From Notamacropus eugenii (lineage: Eukaryota; Chordata; Mammalia; Diprotodontia; Macropodidae): a stretch of 64,000 nt of DNA. Within the stretch, counting starts at the first letter, position 1, and each line of letters begins with the position of its first letter. The notes under the pieces are model-generated. The model saw nothing but the letters and a program-made list of their open reading frames with translations. It was not told the origin of the DNA and did no database searches. Of the stretch, positions 45,640 through 57,534 are shown piece by piece. The stretch covers positions 351,953,890 to 352,017,889 of the forward strand of contig NC_092873.1 of NCBI RefSeq assembly GCF_028372415.1. The letters run 5' to 3'. A program made the position numbers and the translations under genes.

Positions 45640-46783
45640 GTAGTCTAGTCTAGCTTATCTAGGTGCCCAAACAGCTGTGGTTCTCTCCAAACTCTAAGAT
45701 GTTTCTCCCAAGACATGGCCTCATTATGCGTCAGAAGTGCCAGGGGTTATTCTGTCCCCAGCTAGAGCCCAGGGCACTTCTGCTTCCCTAGAAATTTAAA
45801 TAGGGACAAAATCACACAAGCTTTTATCTTTTGTTTAAACACGTCAAAAGTCACAGAGGGATTCATTTGCTCCCATGGTGTCCTGCCCCTACTCCTTCCA
45901 GGGGTTTTCTTTTCTGGTAGGTTGGTTAAAAGATTGGGGGACAGGGTGGGTAGAGATGGGGAGGTATGGGTATGGCGAGGTAGGGCAGTGGTGAAATCAA
46001 ATCTCTTCTTGGGATGTTAATCCACATCCTGAAAGCAAAGGCACTGAGATCGTCTGGAATGTCAGGAATGTCCCAGTCCCTGGAAGCTGGGTGGGAAGAA
46101 CGGAACAACCCAACCAATGAAAGAACCCAACCCCTCCCCTCCCCCATTCTGATAGGCAGGGCCCCACCCACCCCTCCTGGGCACATGCCCTGCCCAGATA
46201 ACATGTTCTCTGTACCCCCAACTAACTTTAAATTTTCAGTTCTCCCCTCCATTATCAGCAAACAGGGAAGTCCTGACTCAGAACCTTTCCCCCAAAAATA
46301 AAAACCTCAAACCACAGAGAATGGAAAGAGAAGGCCAACAAACCTCATAGGTACACATGACCTGTAAAGTAAAGGCAAAGCAAGAGACAACCTCTAGCTG
46401 CAAAGAGCTGAAGGTTACAAATGTAGTAAAAGCAGAATATTGCTACTGCAATAATGTTATCAATATTACAACCCTTAGCTTTCTCAACTTTCTCATATTT
46501 CATAGACAATGCATTAGGGATGCTCTAAGAGCCAAGCAGTGCGAGCTGACATATTCAGAGGCCATGGTCAGATTTTGATTTCTTTCAGCCTCTTCCTAAC
46601 TAAGCTGGCCTCCTCAGGCAAGAGAAGCAGACCCTGGAACCTGGCAGGTGAGTGCACTGGATGCCATTCTCAAGAGAGTCAGGGGAGGCTTCAAGATGTA
46701 CTCTAGGTATGTGTGGTTTCATGGGGAAAGAGCTCTGGAGTAGGAGGAATCAAGCAGGAGAGCGGGGGTACAGTCTTGTGGAG
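45640..46783. other. Intron 2 segment, no feature recognised
   Basis: Unique-looking sequence. The 45,900-46,150 part is G-rich on the plus strand, then C-rich. Open frames there are short and have no family resemblance. Confidence 0.5.
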
Positions 46784-46823
46784 CTGCTGCTGCTACCACC
46801 ACCACCACCACCACCACCACCAC
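46784..46823. repeat. (CTG)n-(ACC)n triplet repeat
   Basis: Four CTG/GCT units followed by about nine ACC units. Confidence 0.95.
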
Positions 46824-47124
46824 TTCAATTCTTTTGGTCTTAGTTTCCTCACCTATATAAAAGTGTGGGTTGGATATTCAGTGACCAATGTTGGTCCTGC
46901 TAACACTACAATCAATTCTATATTCTGTGCCGCTTTCAGATTTTTTGGGTTACTATCAACCACAAAGGGAACCAAGAGAAACAATGAAATACAAAAAATA
47001 AAGAAGCCTATTTGGGGAAGCTTGTAGAATTCTACAATTCTATATCTCATAGGGTTTTTTGTTTTTGCTTCTGCTCACTATATCTATAGCTAGAAGAGGA
47101 CACCACTGAGGTAATCTAGTTCAA

Positions 47125-47360
47125 TCTCACTCTCAAGATTTTTGTACCACCCTTATCACACTGCCTGGCACATAGTAGGCACTTTAAAATAGATTTTTTC
47201 CCCCCTTCCTCTTCTTTGTTTTTTTGGGGAGGATGTTGTTCTTTGGGACAATTGAGGTTAGGTGACTTACCCAGGGTCACACAGCCAGCAAGTATCTGAG
47301 GCCAAATTTGAACTTAGGTCCTGGACCAGTGCTCTATCCACTGCACCACCAAACTGCCAC
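47125..47360. mobile_element. L2 3' end abutting a minus-strand SINE
   Basis: 'ctgcctggcacatagtaggc' (47,160-47,185) is an L2 terminus on the plus strand. 'gacttacccagggtcacaca' to 'gctctatccactgcaccacc' (47,240-47,358) is a WSINE1-like SINE on the minus strand. Confidence 0.75.
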
Positions 47361-47399
47361 CTTCTCTCTCTCTTTAGAGAAGAGAGGCTCAGAGATGTT

Positions 47400-48955
47400 A
47401 AATGCCTGGTAGTACCAGGTCACAATGATAATCAGTGACTGGGCAGATTCTTTTGGGTCCAGATCCTGCAACCTCTTTACTGCTGCCTTTCTCTGTGGAT
47501 AGGGGCTACATTATGCCCTGGGTACGTTCCCCAGAGTGGAAGGACACTGAACAACCATACCCATTCTACATGTTCATTGTGCCACTCCAGTCAAAGACTG
47601 AATGAAGTTGGTATGTGGAATGCATATTCTTTGAAAGAGCGAAGAACTGGGAGGAAATATATAGTGGCAAGGAATAGGCAGGGGAGCTTTCCTTTTCCTC
47701 TGACAGGTTAAGAACTGGGAGATTCAAACACAGTTATCAGAGAAACAGATTTTTCAAAGACATAGGATGACTCAAAAGACAAAGTGCTTACAGAATTGGG
47801 AACAGAGGAAAAGGAAGTCCCAACAACTGACAACCCAGCAAAAAGAGCCCCAGGTAGCCCCAGTTTCATCCTATTGCTCCTTTCACATTTCTAGCAGATC
47901 AAAAATTTAGAAAGAAAGGTTATTCTGAAATTGTGTAAAGCCTGAGTTAAAGTGAGATGACAGAGATGCAATTGTGTTCCTTTCCAACAGCCCTATGCTA
48001 GGTCATGTGAGTTTTAATCTGTTAAGTATTGTGACTTCCCAAGGGAGGGGGGTGGACTAGATAGCTTCTCAAGGTCCCTTCTAGCTCTGACATTCTATGT
48101 TCTCTTACTCTAAATAAATATAGTGATTCAAACTAGACTAATGACCTGTTGCCACCGTGAGGTCCTGCCAAGCCTGTTCTTTTGAAGAGTTAGCATGTAT
48201 AACATGAGCGTGGCTCAAAGTGCTGACAAATGTTGATTTCCTATAGGTTAAACATTTCCCCAGAATCTTCTTTACATTAACTTGCTTTGCAAGCCACACA
48301 TTTTTCCATAACTCATGTAAGGGTTTCTCTCAGGATTGGAATGATCACCTTCTCAAATTAGTGGATCTTAAGCAATTGACCTTTACTGAAATAATCTTGT
48401 TTTATCATCAAGGGCTCTGGTTGCAGCTGGCTGTTGAGGAAATGGCGGGGTGGGGTGTTTAGAATGCATGGGAGGGGGAGGGGCATCTGCCCAGGACACC
48501 TGTCCTTTCTTACCAGGCTGGGGCCTCCTGAGAGGGCAGAGTGCACACCTGACAGCTAACTAGTAATTCTGGGCAAGTCAGAAACTCCCTCCCACTCCCT
48601 GCTTAAAAAAAGAATACCACTCTTCCAAGCTCATCTTTCTCCCACTCCCCAGCTCATCCTCTAAAAGGGGCCATTGTTAATTAAGAATCATTCCATCTTC
48701 TCCTTAGGGAAAATTGAAGTCCACATTCCAATCAGGTCAGAACCAATCAAATACTAAGAGTCAGACCACCAAATGTCAGTTTTTACAAACAGAATCAGCA
48801 GAATCAGCAGAAACATGCTACATCCTCAGTGTACCTGCTGTTCAGTTGAGCAGTACAAGGTTCCGCTACCTACATTGTGACCCTGGGTAAGGCATGATGT
48901 TATCACACTGAATCTCAATTTCTTCAGCTGTAAAATAAGGCAACTTATCTATAAG
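47400..48955. other. Intron 2 segment, no feature recognised
   Basis: Possible decayed MIR near 48,030-48,110. Otherwise no repeat, RNA gene or exon can be supported. Confidence 0.5.
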
Positions 48956-49364
48956 AGCTCATCATATTTTAGGCAGAAATTCCAACGACCCAGGTACAAA
49001 TCTGGGCTCCTTGCCCCACAATGGTCCCCAAGTGATCCTTTCCACAGTGCTTTGCACACTTTGGGATCTTTTGACACTCCCCCATCCTCTACTTCTCCTA
49101 CCTGACTGAGTACTCTTTTTCTGTCTTCTTTATGGATTCTCTCATCCATCTACCAGCCTCTCTTATCATGAGGTTAAACAAAGTCTCTGTCCTTGGACCA
49201 CTTTATACTTTTTCCCTTTTTTTTAAATCTTCTCCTAGAGGTTTAATTATCATCGCTATGCTAATGACTTCCAGATCTTCATAGTCCTCCTTGTTTCTCC
49301 CTTTCAAGCATCAGTCTGCTAAACCACAATCCACCAGGTATCGCACCAGCATCTCAAACTCAAT

Positions 49365-51604
49365 ATAGACAGTTCTCACTTTATGTAAAATGAGCCATTG
49401 CACAAACCTCTGCGTAAAGTGATTTTTACAAAGTATAAATTTGTCCCTGCCCACTCACTTCACTTAGTGCATATAACAAAAGCATGCACAAAATACTTTT
49501 TTATACAAGTCATAAAATGTACTAAAATACAGGCATATTAAATACCGTACCACAATAATAAATAGAATTATGAAACAAAAGGTAAAGCTTATGATAGAGT
49601 ATACACAGTATTGTACAGTAAAGTTAACATAAGTGAGCAATATGTTGCCCTTTCCGCACCCACCAAATCCAACCTTTATCACTGGTGGATTACTACACAA
49701 TTTTTTTGTTTTACGAAGCTACCAAAAGATATTTGGACAGTGGTTCCCTTCTGTTCCCCATGTCTGATGATAGCAAGCAATATTATCCTAATTAGTCTCT
49801 GAACTTTTAAATAATCATGAAGTATTTGGACCTATCTTTTCAATATAAGAAAAAAAAATTCACTCAAATGGTGAAATGTTTCTGCTAACTATGCTTCATT
49901 GTTTCAAGCCTTCTTAGTTCAACTCCCAAGTTCAGAAGCTTCCCTTTCTTTGCAGCTGGCAGCTCAATCAGATCCTCATTAGCCAGTTCTTCTCCATGAG
50001 ACTCAATCAACTCCTCCACATCCTACTCATCCACTTCTAGCTCCAATTCTTGTGCTAATTTTACAATCTTGTAACTCACTTTTCACCTTTGTCAAATCCA
50101 CACCGGCTGTTACATCTTCCCACGTCTTAGCAATATTCTGGATTACACGGTAAATATTACAGGACTTCCAGGAAACCTCTCAGTGTCAAATCCTTATTTG
50201 CATTTGAAACTGCAATTGCCAGGGCAAATGTAGTGCATAAATAACACTCACTCCCCAATCCATAGGTTGTAATAATGAGGTAGTGTTAAGGGGAAGCAAA
50301 CCAATTTTACATTTTCATTAAAATCATCCATATGACTACCTGGGGCACTCTCCAAAAGAAGCAGAATTTTGAAAGAATGCCATTATCGTTTCAAAACTTC
50401 TCAACTTAGGGAATGAAGCAATATATAAACCATTATTCAAAGATGATAATGCCCTTCTGTTGTTGTTATTTAGTCATTTTTCAGGAGAACTTTGTGACCC
50501 CTTTGTGGGGTTTTATTGGCAAAGATACTGGAGTGGTTTGCCATTTCCTTCTCCAGATCATTTTATAGATGAGAAAACTGAGGCAAACAGGGTTTAAGTG
50601 ACTTACCCATGGTCACACAACTAAGAAGTGTCTGAAGCCACATTTGAATTCAAGCCCTCCTGACTCCAGTCCCCCCTCCTCCCCCCCATCCATGCCTTAG
50701 GGTTCTTGAGATAATGCGCAGGTACTATTGCCTTGCCGATCATTTCAATGCTCTGGGATTTTCCGAGTGGGGCACAAGAACAGATTTTAATTTGCAAGTC
50801 TCAAATGAATTTCCTTCAAGCAAAAGAAGCTTTATGCCTGTTTTTACTGAGATGTTGGTTCAAAATACCATTCTTTGATAAAACAGACCAGTTTCACCTA
50901 CATTAAAAATTTACTCTGGCAAGCAGGGACCTTCATCTATTATTTTTTGCAGAACTCTGGGAACTTCTTTGCTGCTTCAATGACTGCACTAGCAGCCTCT
51001 CCTGACATTTGCACATAGTGAAATTCTGCACGATTTTTAAATCATGCAAACCAACCACTGCTTACTATAAATATCTGTGTGCCTTCAGGGTGGGTGCTTT
51101 TCCTTTAAATCTTTAAAGAGGCTTTGAGCCTTAGCTTGAATTGTCATCAAGCTTAAAGGAATACTATTCTGAATCTGGTCCTCTATACATATAGTTAATA
51201 GCTTCTGCATCCCTAGAATAGCACCTTTTCTTTGTTTCAATAGAGAAGTCGACTTCTTGCAAGCTCTGCCTTTTTCATGCTCCTTTATCCAGGCAGCATC
51301 TTTCACTATGGTGTTCAGGGGTCACTGCAACACTAAGTTCATGTGCTGTCAATGAAGATTTTTGTCTTTCTTCATATTTTCTAATTATTTTCATTTCCAA
51401 GTCTATTGGCTTATGACCACTGGCTTCATCCACCTTCTTTAGCTTCCCACCACCATTTGTACACTTTGTACAGTGTATTATCATACAGCATCGATTTGTA
51501 TAAGGCATTTCCATAAGTTTTTTGGAATGCTTTATATTAGAATTTTAGAATACTTTAAAGTCAAATTTGCATAATGTGGATTTTCATAAAGTGAGAACTG
51601 TCTG
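49365..51604 (-). mobile_element. Tigger (pogo-superfamily) DNA transposon, full length but decayed
   Basis: Terminal inverted repeats read CAGACAGTTCTCACTTTAYG. The left end begins 'tagacagttctcac' and the right end is the complement of 'cagacagttctcac'. A TA lies on both sides (49,363-49,364 and 51,605-51,606). Minus-strand frames give Tigger transposase pieces: HKPIDLEMKIIRKYEERQKS near 51,400 (helix-turn-helix region) and LLTICIEDQIQNSIPLSLMT with IQAKAQSLFKDLKEKH at 51,090-51,220 (CENP-B-like DNA-binding region). Stops break the rest. The total is 2,240 bp including a SINE insertion of about 230 bp. Confidence 0.88.
50458..50690 (-). mobile_element. MON1/MAR1-type SINE inside the Tigger
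   Basis: 'gttttattggcaaagatact', 'agatgagaaaactgaggcaa', 'gtgacttacccatggtcaca' and 'caagccctcctgactccagt', so the SINE is younger than the Tigger. Confidence 0.88.
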
Positions 51605-51676
51605 TATGTCCAAAACAATTCTTCCCACCAAACTCACACCTTCTTCAAGCTTCCTATTTTGTTACAAAGGCACCAA

Positions 51677-51989
51677 GGGGCAGCTAGGTGATGCAGTGGA
51701 TAGAGCACCAGTGCAGGAGTCAGGAAGACCTGAGTTCAAATCTCACCTCAGACACTTGACACTCACTAGCTGTGTGACCTTAGGCAAGTCACTTAACCCC
51801 AACTGCCTCAACCTGGGTCATCTCCAGTCTTCCTGATGAATATCTCTGGTCAATGGATTCAGATGACTCTGGAGAAAAAGTGAGGCTAGTGACCTGCACA
51901 ACCTTCCCTCACTCAAAACAAAGTCAAATGCAAGCCACATCATTATTTCTCTGATGGCATGGTTTTCTTCGGCAATGAAGGACGAACAC
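51677..51989 (+). mobile_element. Full-length long-form marsupial SINE
   Basis: Head 'ggggcagctaggtgatgcag', middle 'cacttaaccccaactgcctc', distal module 'aagtgaggctagtgacctgc' and 'ttcttcggcaatgaaggacg'. The flanks 'acaaaggcacca' (51,664-51,675) and 'acaagggcacta' (about 51,990-52,001) form a target duplication with 10 of 12 matches. Confidence 0.92.
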
Positions 51990-52409
51990 ACAAGGGCACT
52001 ACCATCTGACTGACCCAGTAATCTAGGCTGGTCACCTCAGAGTCATTCCTCTTTCCTTCATCATCTCTCATTCAATTACCCAATCTTGGTCAGCTGACCT
52101 CTCCACCTCGACACCACCCCACTTCTCTTCACTGTCTCATCCAAATCCTACCTGATCATGTCCTCCCTTGCTCAGAAAACTTCAGAGGCTCCTGCCTCCC
52201 AGACAATGGCCAACTTGACTCCAACTTGTTTTTCCAGCCTTAATTCATATTTCATTCCTCCGTACACACTATGTTACAAATTAGACTAGTAGCTATTCCA
52301 GTTGGTGCTTCCTCCCTCCAACTAACTTATATCTACTAATCTACATATCTGCTGCAATGTTCAAGCAGACTAAGGTCTTCAAGCTTACAAGAACTGAGTT
52401 TTGGACATA

Positions 52410-52690
52410 TTGACAGTTCTCACTTTACATAAATTCACATTACACAAATTTGACTTTAAAGAATTCTAAAAGAAATTTGCATTCCAAAAAAATTATGAAA
52501 ATTCCTTATGCAAAGCAGATGATGTATGACAAGACACTGTTACAACGTGCACAAAAGATGGTGGGAAGCTAAAAAGAATCTGTAAGTCAGTTCCCACGTC
52601 TGTTGCCACTGAGTGATACTGTGCCTCTCCACATTCAGTAGTGATCCTTATATTTTCACCATGGCTGATCAGAAATTCTTTGGGTTTGTG
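52410..52690 (+). mobile_element. Second Tigger fragment, opposite orientation
   Basis: It begins 'ttgacagttctcacttt' after a TA and continues 'cacattacacaaatttgact' and 'gtgggaagctaaaaagaatc'. These match the complement of the 5' end of the Tigger at 51,604. Only the first 280 bp or so are present, and the 3' boundary is uncertain. Confidence 0.75.
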
Positions 52691-53029
52691 GACTTTTTTA
52701 TTTTTATTTTTTGGTCTTTGCATCTCCAGGGTCTGAAGCCAGTATCATACATAAAAGTCACTCAATAAATGACTGTTGGATTTATTTGTTTCCCAGACAC
52801 ACAAAGTATTAATCTGCTCAAGAACAAGAAAGAAACTGAGTTTGCTGGAAGAAGTAAGAACAAAAAAACTTCCCACCTAGTACCCACATCTTGGGTTAAA
52901 GGGATGTCACTACTCCTCTTTCAGAGGGAGTCACCTTTAGGATACGAGTAAGGAGGAGTCTTATTACCCACCCACGCAAAATGTAGAAACAAACCCTCCA
53001 CATCTACCTACTGTATTCTATTAAAAGAG

Positions 53030-53560
53030 ACAGAAAGCAGACAAGTGCAATTTTGTTGTCCTGGGTCCTCCAGGGCAAACTCATGGGATGTTAGCTTTAG
53101 ACTTGGAAAGGACCTCATTTTATCTAATCCAATGTCCTTGTTAGTTACAGATGAAGCCATGAGTCCAAAGGAAAGGTAACACAGAAAGTACCCAGCAGAG
53201 TTGGATTCAAACCCAAAGACTCTGCTTTCAAATCCAGTATTCTCTATAATGCACCAGAGCACCAGTAGTTGGTAACTGGTTAGAAATTTGAGAATGAGGT
53301 GACCATCTGAACAGTTTATCCCTAGGTCATGTCTTAAACTCCACCTTTAGGAATATCATCCAACCTATTCCCAGTTATGTAAGTAAAGAATCAGAATATC
53401 TAGGGGCAACAAGGGATTTTAGAGATGTGTAGCCCAATTCTCTTATGTTTCAGGTGAGGAAAGATAGGCCCAGAATTGACTGCCAAAGTTACAACACAGT
53501 TGGTAGCAAAGTATAGAAAGGAACTCAGGTGTCCCTCCCAAGCTAGTGCTCTTTTCATGA
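53030..53560 (-). mobile_element. Two MIR SINE remnants
   Basis: Minus-strand MIR-like orders occur at about 53,090-53,260 ('gacttggaaaggacctcatt', 'gttggattcaaacccaaaga') and 53,400-53,555 ('cccaattctcttatgtttca', 'aggaactcaggtgtccctcc'). Confidence 0.55.
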
Positions 53561-53679
53561 AAGCTTACACTCTCTCCTGTCAAGCAGGTGGTAAAGAAAA
53601 GGAGCAGATGATTTTCAATCTTAGGTTTTTTTTTTTTTTAAATTGAGTAATCATGTCATTTCTTTGCTATTCTTTCTCC

Positions 53680-54080
53680 CCCTCCCCCCCATACTTCTGT
53701 GCCATAAAGGGGAAAAATCTCTGGACCTTGGCCCAGGGCAGAGAGCCGATAGCCAGAGTCAGAGTCAGATCGTCTGGGAAAACCCTCTCTGAAGGGGGCG
53801 GAACTGGCACGCTCCAGGGATGGCAGCAACTCAGACAAGGGGTGGGGCCTGATGGAAGGAGGGGAGCAGAGGAGAAGGGAGGTGGTGCTGGCTTAATGCC
53901 CAGGGCTCCCTGCCCAAATTGTATCAAGAAATAGAAAGGCAGGGCAGGCAGGCTCAGGGGTTGAAGACGCTGCAGGAGGTGGGGTGCCAGTAGCAGGGAA
54001 GGGGACATGGGGCAGAGAGGAAGCTGCCCTCGTGTAGCCTGCTGCAAGTTGAGAAGAGAATTAGAAAACATAGGGGGTAG
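53680..54080. other. GC-rich repeat-free island in intron 2
   Basis: A block of about 400 bp, richer in G+C and CpG than its neighbours, with a GC-box-like 'gggggcgg' near 53,796. No repeat is seen. Open frames on both strands are GC-driven and match no family. It could be a regulatory element. Confidence 0.4.
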
Positions 54081-54479
54081 GGGGGATGAGGGGAAGAATT
54101 GGTATGGATGTGTGTAGACAGCCTGTGCACACGGTTACATAAACATCACATGTAACATCATATGTGTGTAATGATACTCATTCTAGGGATGGGGACCCAA
54201 AAGCTTCCTGCAGAACTATAGGTTTGCTGGGACTCTGGCCCTTCTCTATGTAATCCCTAAACTCTCCTTGTTCCAGATCCCCTAAAGACACTGTTTTCTT
54301 GGGCCAAACTCCTCATGTCTCTGGACTGTGGCTTCTTTATCTGAAAATTTTGAGGACTAGACTAGGTGACTTCCTATGTCCCTTTCAGCGAAATTACTGA
54401 TTCTGTGCATTCACTAGCAGGACTGACTTGGAAATGGGATTAAACAAGGGGGAGAACATTAAAGAAACTGACATATAAA

Positions 54480-54710
54480 GCACTTTAATGTTCACAAAGT
54501 ATTTTCTATATATACATGCCTCATTCAATCGACAACCCTATAAGGTTAGCAATTCAAGGTATTAGAGCCTCGAATGCAAAAGTGATGAAACTGAATTCCT
54601 CAGCAAGGCTAAGTGGCTTGCCTGTGGTCACAAAAGCATCTCAGAGGCAGGACTGGAACCTAAGTTTTCCTACTCCAAATCAAACCTTCTATCAACTACA
54701 TATACCTTAC
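54480..54710 (-). mobile_element. MIR SINE remnant
   Basis: 'tgatgaaactgaattcctca', 'aagtggcttgcctgtggtca' and 'gcaggactggaacctaagtt' on the minus-strand order. Confidence 0.7.
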
Positions 54711-54924
54711 TGTACCCTCAGTCTTAACAGTCACTAGTAGCTCTGAAATTCCTTGAATAGGTATAATCAAGGCCAAATAACTTTGCCTTCCTGACGCTGT
54801 TTCTTCATCTGTACCATGGAGGGGTTGGACTAGATGTAAGATCTCTTCTAGTACTAAGTCTATGATCCTACCAAGCACTTACACACCACTACTAATCTTT
54901 CATTCAACAAGTTTCTATAGGAAA

Positions 54925-55450
54925 TAGGTTCATTTAAATTAAAGAGCATGAATAGTATGTTAAAAGTATATACTCATTTCCAGTAGCACTTCTTATAGTA
55001 GAAGAACTGGAAACAAAGTAAAGATACCTACTGGGGAGTGGCTACCCATGTTTTATCAGCAATTTGAGGTATTATAGTCTATGGAAAAGCAACAATATTA
55101 CTGTGCTGTAAGAAATGACGACTGATGAATACAGAGGAACACTTACATGAACTTCCACAGTCAAGAAACCCTAACCAGAAAAATGGTAGCACAGTGTAAA
55201 TGACCTCCTTCTCCCCCTGCCACTTCCTTGCAGAGAGGGGAAGGAGTTTAAGTGTGAAACACTGTACATAATGTCAGGTTTTTTCAATAAGTTGTTTAGT
55301 TTTACAGGACTTTATTTCCCCTTTTTTATTCTTTGTCATAAGGTACAGCTCTGGATGGTTCTCTGGGACAGGGGAGGGAGGAAGACATGGGGAAAATGTA
55401 GATGATGTAAAAACAAAAGATATCAATAACAATGCATTTTAAAAAAGAAA
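54925..55450 (+). mobile_element. L1 LINE 3' end
   Basis: 'tactggggagtggctaccca', 'actgtgctgtaagaaatgac', 'acaggactttatttcccctt' and an A-rich terminus near 55,440. Confidence 0.7.
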
Positions 55451-55539
55451 TTAAGGCCCAAGAGTAGGAAAGATGAGATGTCTTTTGGTTCTTATTTACC
55501 AGGCGTTCTGGAAAGTGCCTTAGTTGGAAAGGAAACTTC

Positions 55540-56030
55540 CATTCTTCTTCCTAGAAACTAGGGACATACAAGGGACCTCAGACACCATTTTCAAACCCCT
55601 TGTTATATATGAGAACACTGAGGTCCAGAATGAAGTGCCCTATTTAAAGTCACAAAAAGAGTTAGCGTCAGAATCGGAACCCAGACTAATTCCCAGACCA
55701 AATATTCTTTCTACAAAAAGAACTTCCTTTTGAAATATCAAAGTGAATGAACACAGGAAATCACTTAGAATACAATAATGTCAGATGGGACTAATGTCTA
55801 TTTTATATATTATATATTTTATAGATTATTATAGATTTATAGATTAACCATAGGATTTAGAACAAGAGACATTGGAGATCATCTATTCCATCCTCCTTCC
55901 CCTCATTTCACAGGCGTGGAAACCGGGAGCTCAGAAAAACTAAGTGAGTGACCTGTCCCAAATCACATAGTAGGAACACTCAATGCTAACTCAGATCCTT
56001 TGACTCAATTAAAGCACCCCGGCTCTTACT
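55540..56030 (-). mobile_element. Two MIR SINE remnants
   Basis: Minus-strand orders at 55,560-55,720 ('atatatgagaacactgaggt', 'gcgtcagaatcggaacccag') and 55,870-56,020 ('tttcacaggcgtggaaaccg', 'acctgtcccaaatcacatag'). An AT-rich short repeat lies between, at 55,800-55,845. Confidence 0.55.
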
Positions 56031-56179
56031 ATATATGATTATGTTTTAGAGGGCAAAAGATAACATATTAGCAATTCTTTAACACTGCTTCAAGATGTTC
56101 CCCTTTCTTACCCATCTTCCACAGTCACTGAAGTGATTTTCCCAAAGCACAGGCCTGGCCATGTCTCTGTCCCTCTCTA

Positions 56180-56262
56180 GTAATTATCAGAGGCAGGATT
56201 TGAACCCAGTTCTTCCTGAGTCCAGACCCAGCACTCTATCCACTGAACCACCTAGCTGCTGA
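56180..56262 (-). mobile_element. Partial SINE
   Basis: 'aggatttgaacccagttctt' and 'actctatccactgaaccacc'. Confidence 0.75.
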
Positions 56263-56279
56263 AGCTTACTTAGTCAGAC

Positions 56280-56515
56280 TACGCAGGTGGTGCAACATTT
56301 AGAGCATGGGACTTGGAGCCAGAAGGACTGGAGTTCTGATCCTGCCTCCAAAAATTACTACTAGTTGTAGAACCCTGCACAAGCCATTTGAATTACTGTC
56401 TGCCTCAGGTTCAACATCTGTCAAATGGTGATTATAATGGTACCTACTTCCCAGGATTGCTGGAAGGCTAAAATAAGATATTTGCATTGCGAAGGACCAT
56501 TGCTAGTGATGATGA
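56280..56515 (+). mobile_element. MIR SINE
   Basis: 'gagcatgggacttggagcca', 'gttcaacatctgtcaaatgg' and 'ataatggtacctacttccca', nearly full-length. Confidence 0.8.
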
Positions 56516-56524
56516 TGTTAGTGC

Positions 56525-56865
56525 TACTATTAGAATACTAGCCTCCTTGCTCCTCTTCACACAAATCATTTCATCTCTCTTCATGAATTTTCATTGTACC
56601 TCTAGGGTTCCCTAAACACTCAGCTCAAGCACCATCTTCTACACTGAAGCTTTTCCTGATCACCCCAGCCTTCCCTCTCTAAACTGCTTTGTATTTATCT
56701 GATCTATATTGTGTATATATTTGTATCTGTATAAGATGTTTCTCAAATTAGAACATAAGCTTCCTGAGGGCAGGAACTGTTCAGATTTTGTCCCTGGCTC
56801 TCCAGGGCTCAGCACTGTGTCTAGGCAGGACATAGTCGGCACTAAAAAAATGTTGGCTGACTAAC
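56525..56865 (+). mobile_element. L2 LINE 3' end
   Basis: 'gaagcttttcctgatcaccc', 'aagcttcctgagggcaggaa' and 'ctcagcactgtgtctaggca' occur in L2 order. Confidence 0.75.
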
Positions 56866-56869
56866 CAGG

Positions 56870-57365
56870 TGACACATGGAGATGGGGACGAGGGATAGGA
56901 GGCCAGGGGACAGGATGAAGCCTCTTCAAAGGCATAAGCTTCCAGAAAGCTTTTAAAAGGTACTTTTCTTAATTATGCAAGAAAGCAAAGGGTTAATGGT
57001 GTGAAACTGAGAACTCTTGGAAGCAGCAAGGTGCTAAATGGTCATACACAGAGTAAAACCTTTGTGGTAAATTGAAAACAGTCAAGGCTTTGTTTCCCAA
57101 ACCATTCATCTGAAAAAGAAACAGACTGACAGGTGGGCCCCCAGGAATCTACACTTCTTGGCCAACTGATAACACAAGATTCAAAGGATACCCTGGTGTC
57201 TCCTAAAGACCTTAGGAAGCCTAAGTTCTGGACAGGTTCCAGTCCTGTCCCCCTCCCTGCTGGCCATCACATCCCTTTACTTCCTGCCCTGAATTGCAGC
57301 AGTGGCAAAGCAGTACTTCTGAACCACAGCTCTCTTCAAACTACAGAGCAAATTTAGACCTGGGA
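56870..57365. other. Intron 2 segment, no feature recognised
   Basis: Unique-looking sequence with no gene or repeat recognised. Confidence 0.5.
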
Positions 57366-57369
57366 AAGA

Positions 57370-57530
57370 ACTTTAAGAACATTTAGCCCAACCCTTTCAT
57401 TTTACAGAAGAGGAAACCGAAACTCAAAGAGGTTGTAATTTGCCCAGTAGCAAAAGATAGGATTCAAATGTAGGTCTTCATGGCTCCAAACCCATCCCTT
57501 TCTGCTGAGCTATACTGCCTCAAAGTCAAT
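57370..57530 (-). mobile_element. MIR SINE remnant
   Basis: 'ttacagaagaggaaaccgaa', 'aatttgcccagtagcaaaag' and 'ctgagctatactgcctca' on the minus-strand order. Confidence 0.65.
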
Positions 57531-57534
57531 CCAA

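Larger units (their letters stand above)
48960..52790 (+). mobile_element. L2 LINE broken by Tigger and SINE insertions
   Basis: The L2 is in three blocks (48,960-49,362; 51,607-51,676; 51,990-52,408) plus a tail near 52,710-52,790. The text 'tctcaaactcaata' before the Tigger and 'tgtccaaaacaattcttccc' after it are contiguous in L2, so the transposon landed inside it. The tail carries 'tttgcatctccagggtctga' and 'cactcaataaatgactgttg'. Confidence 0.8.
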
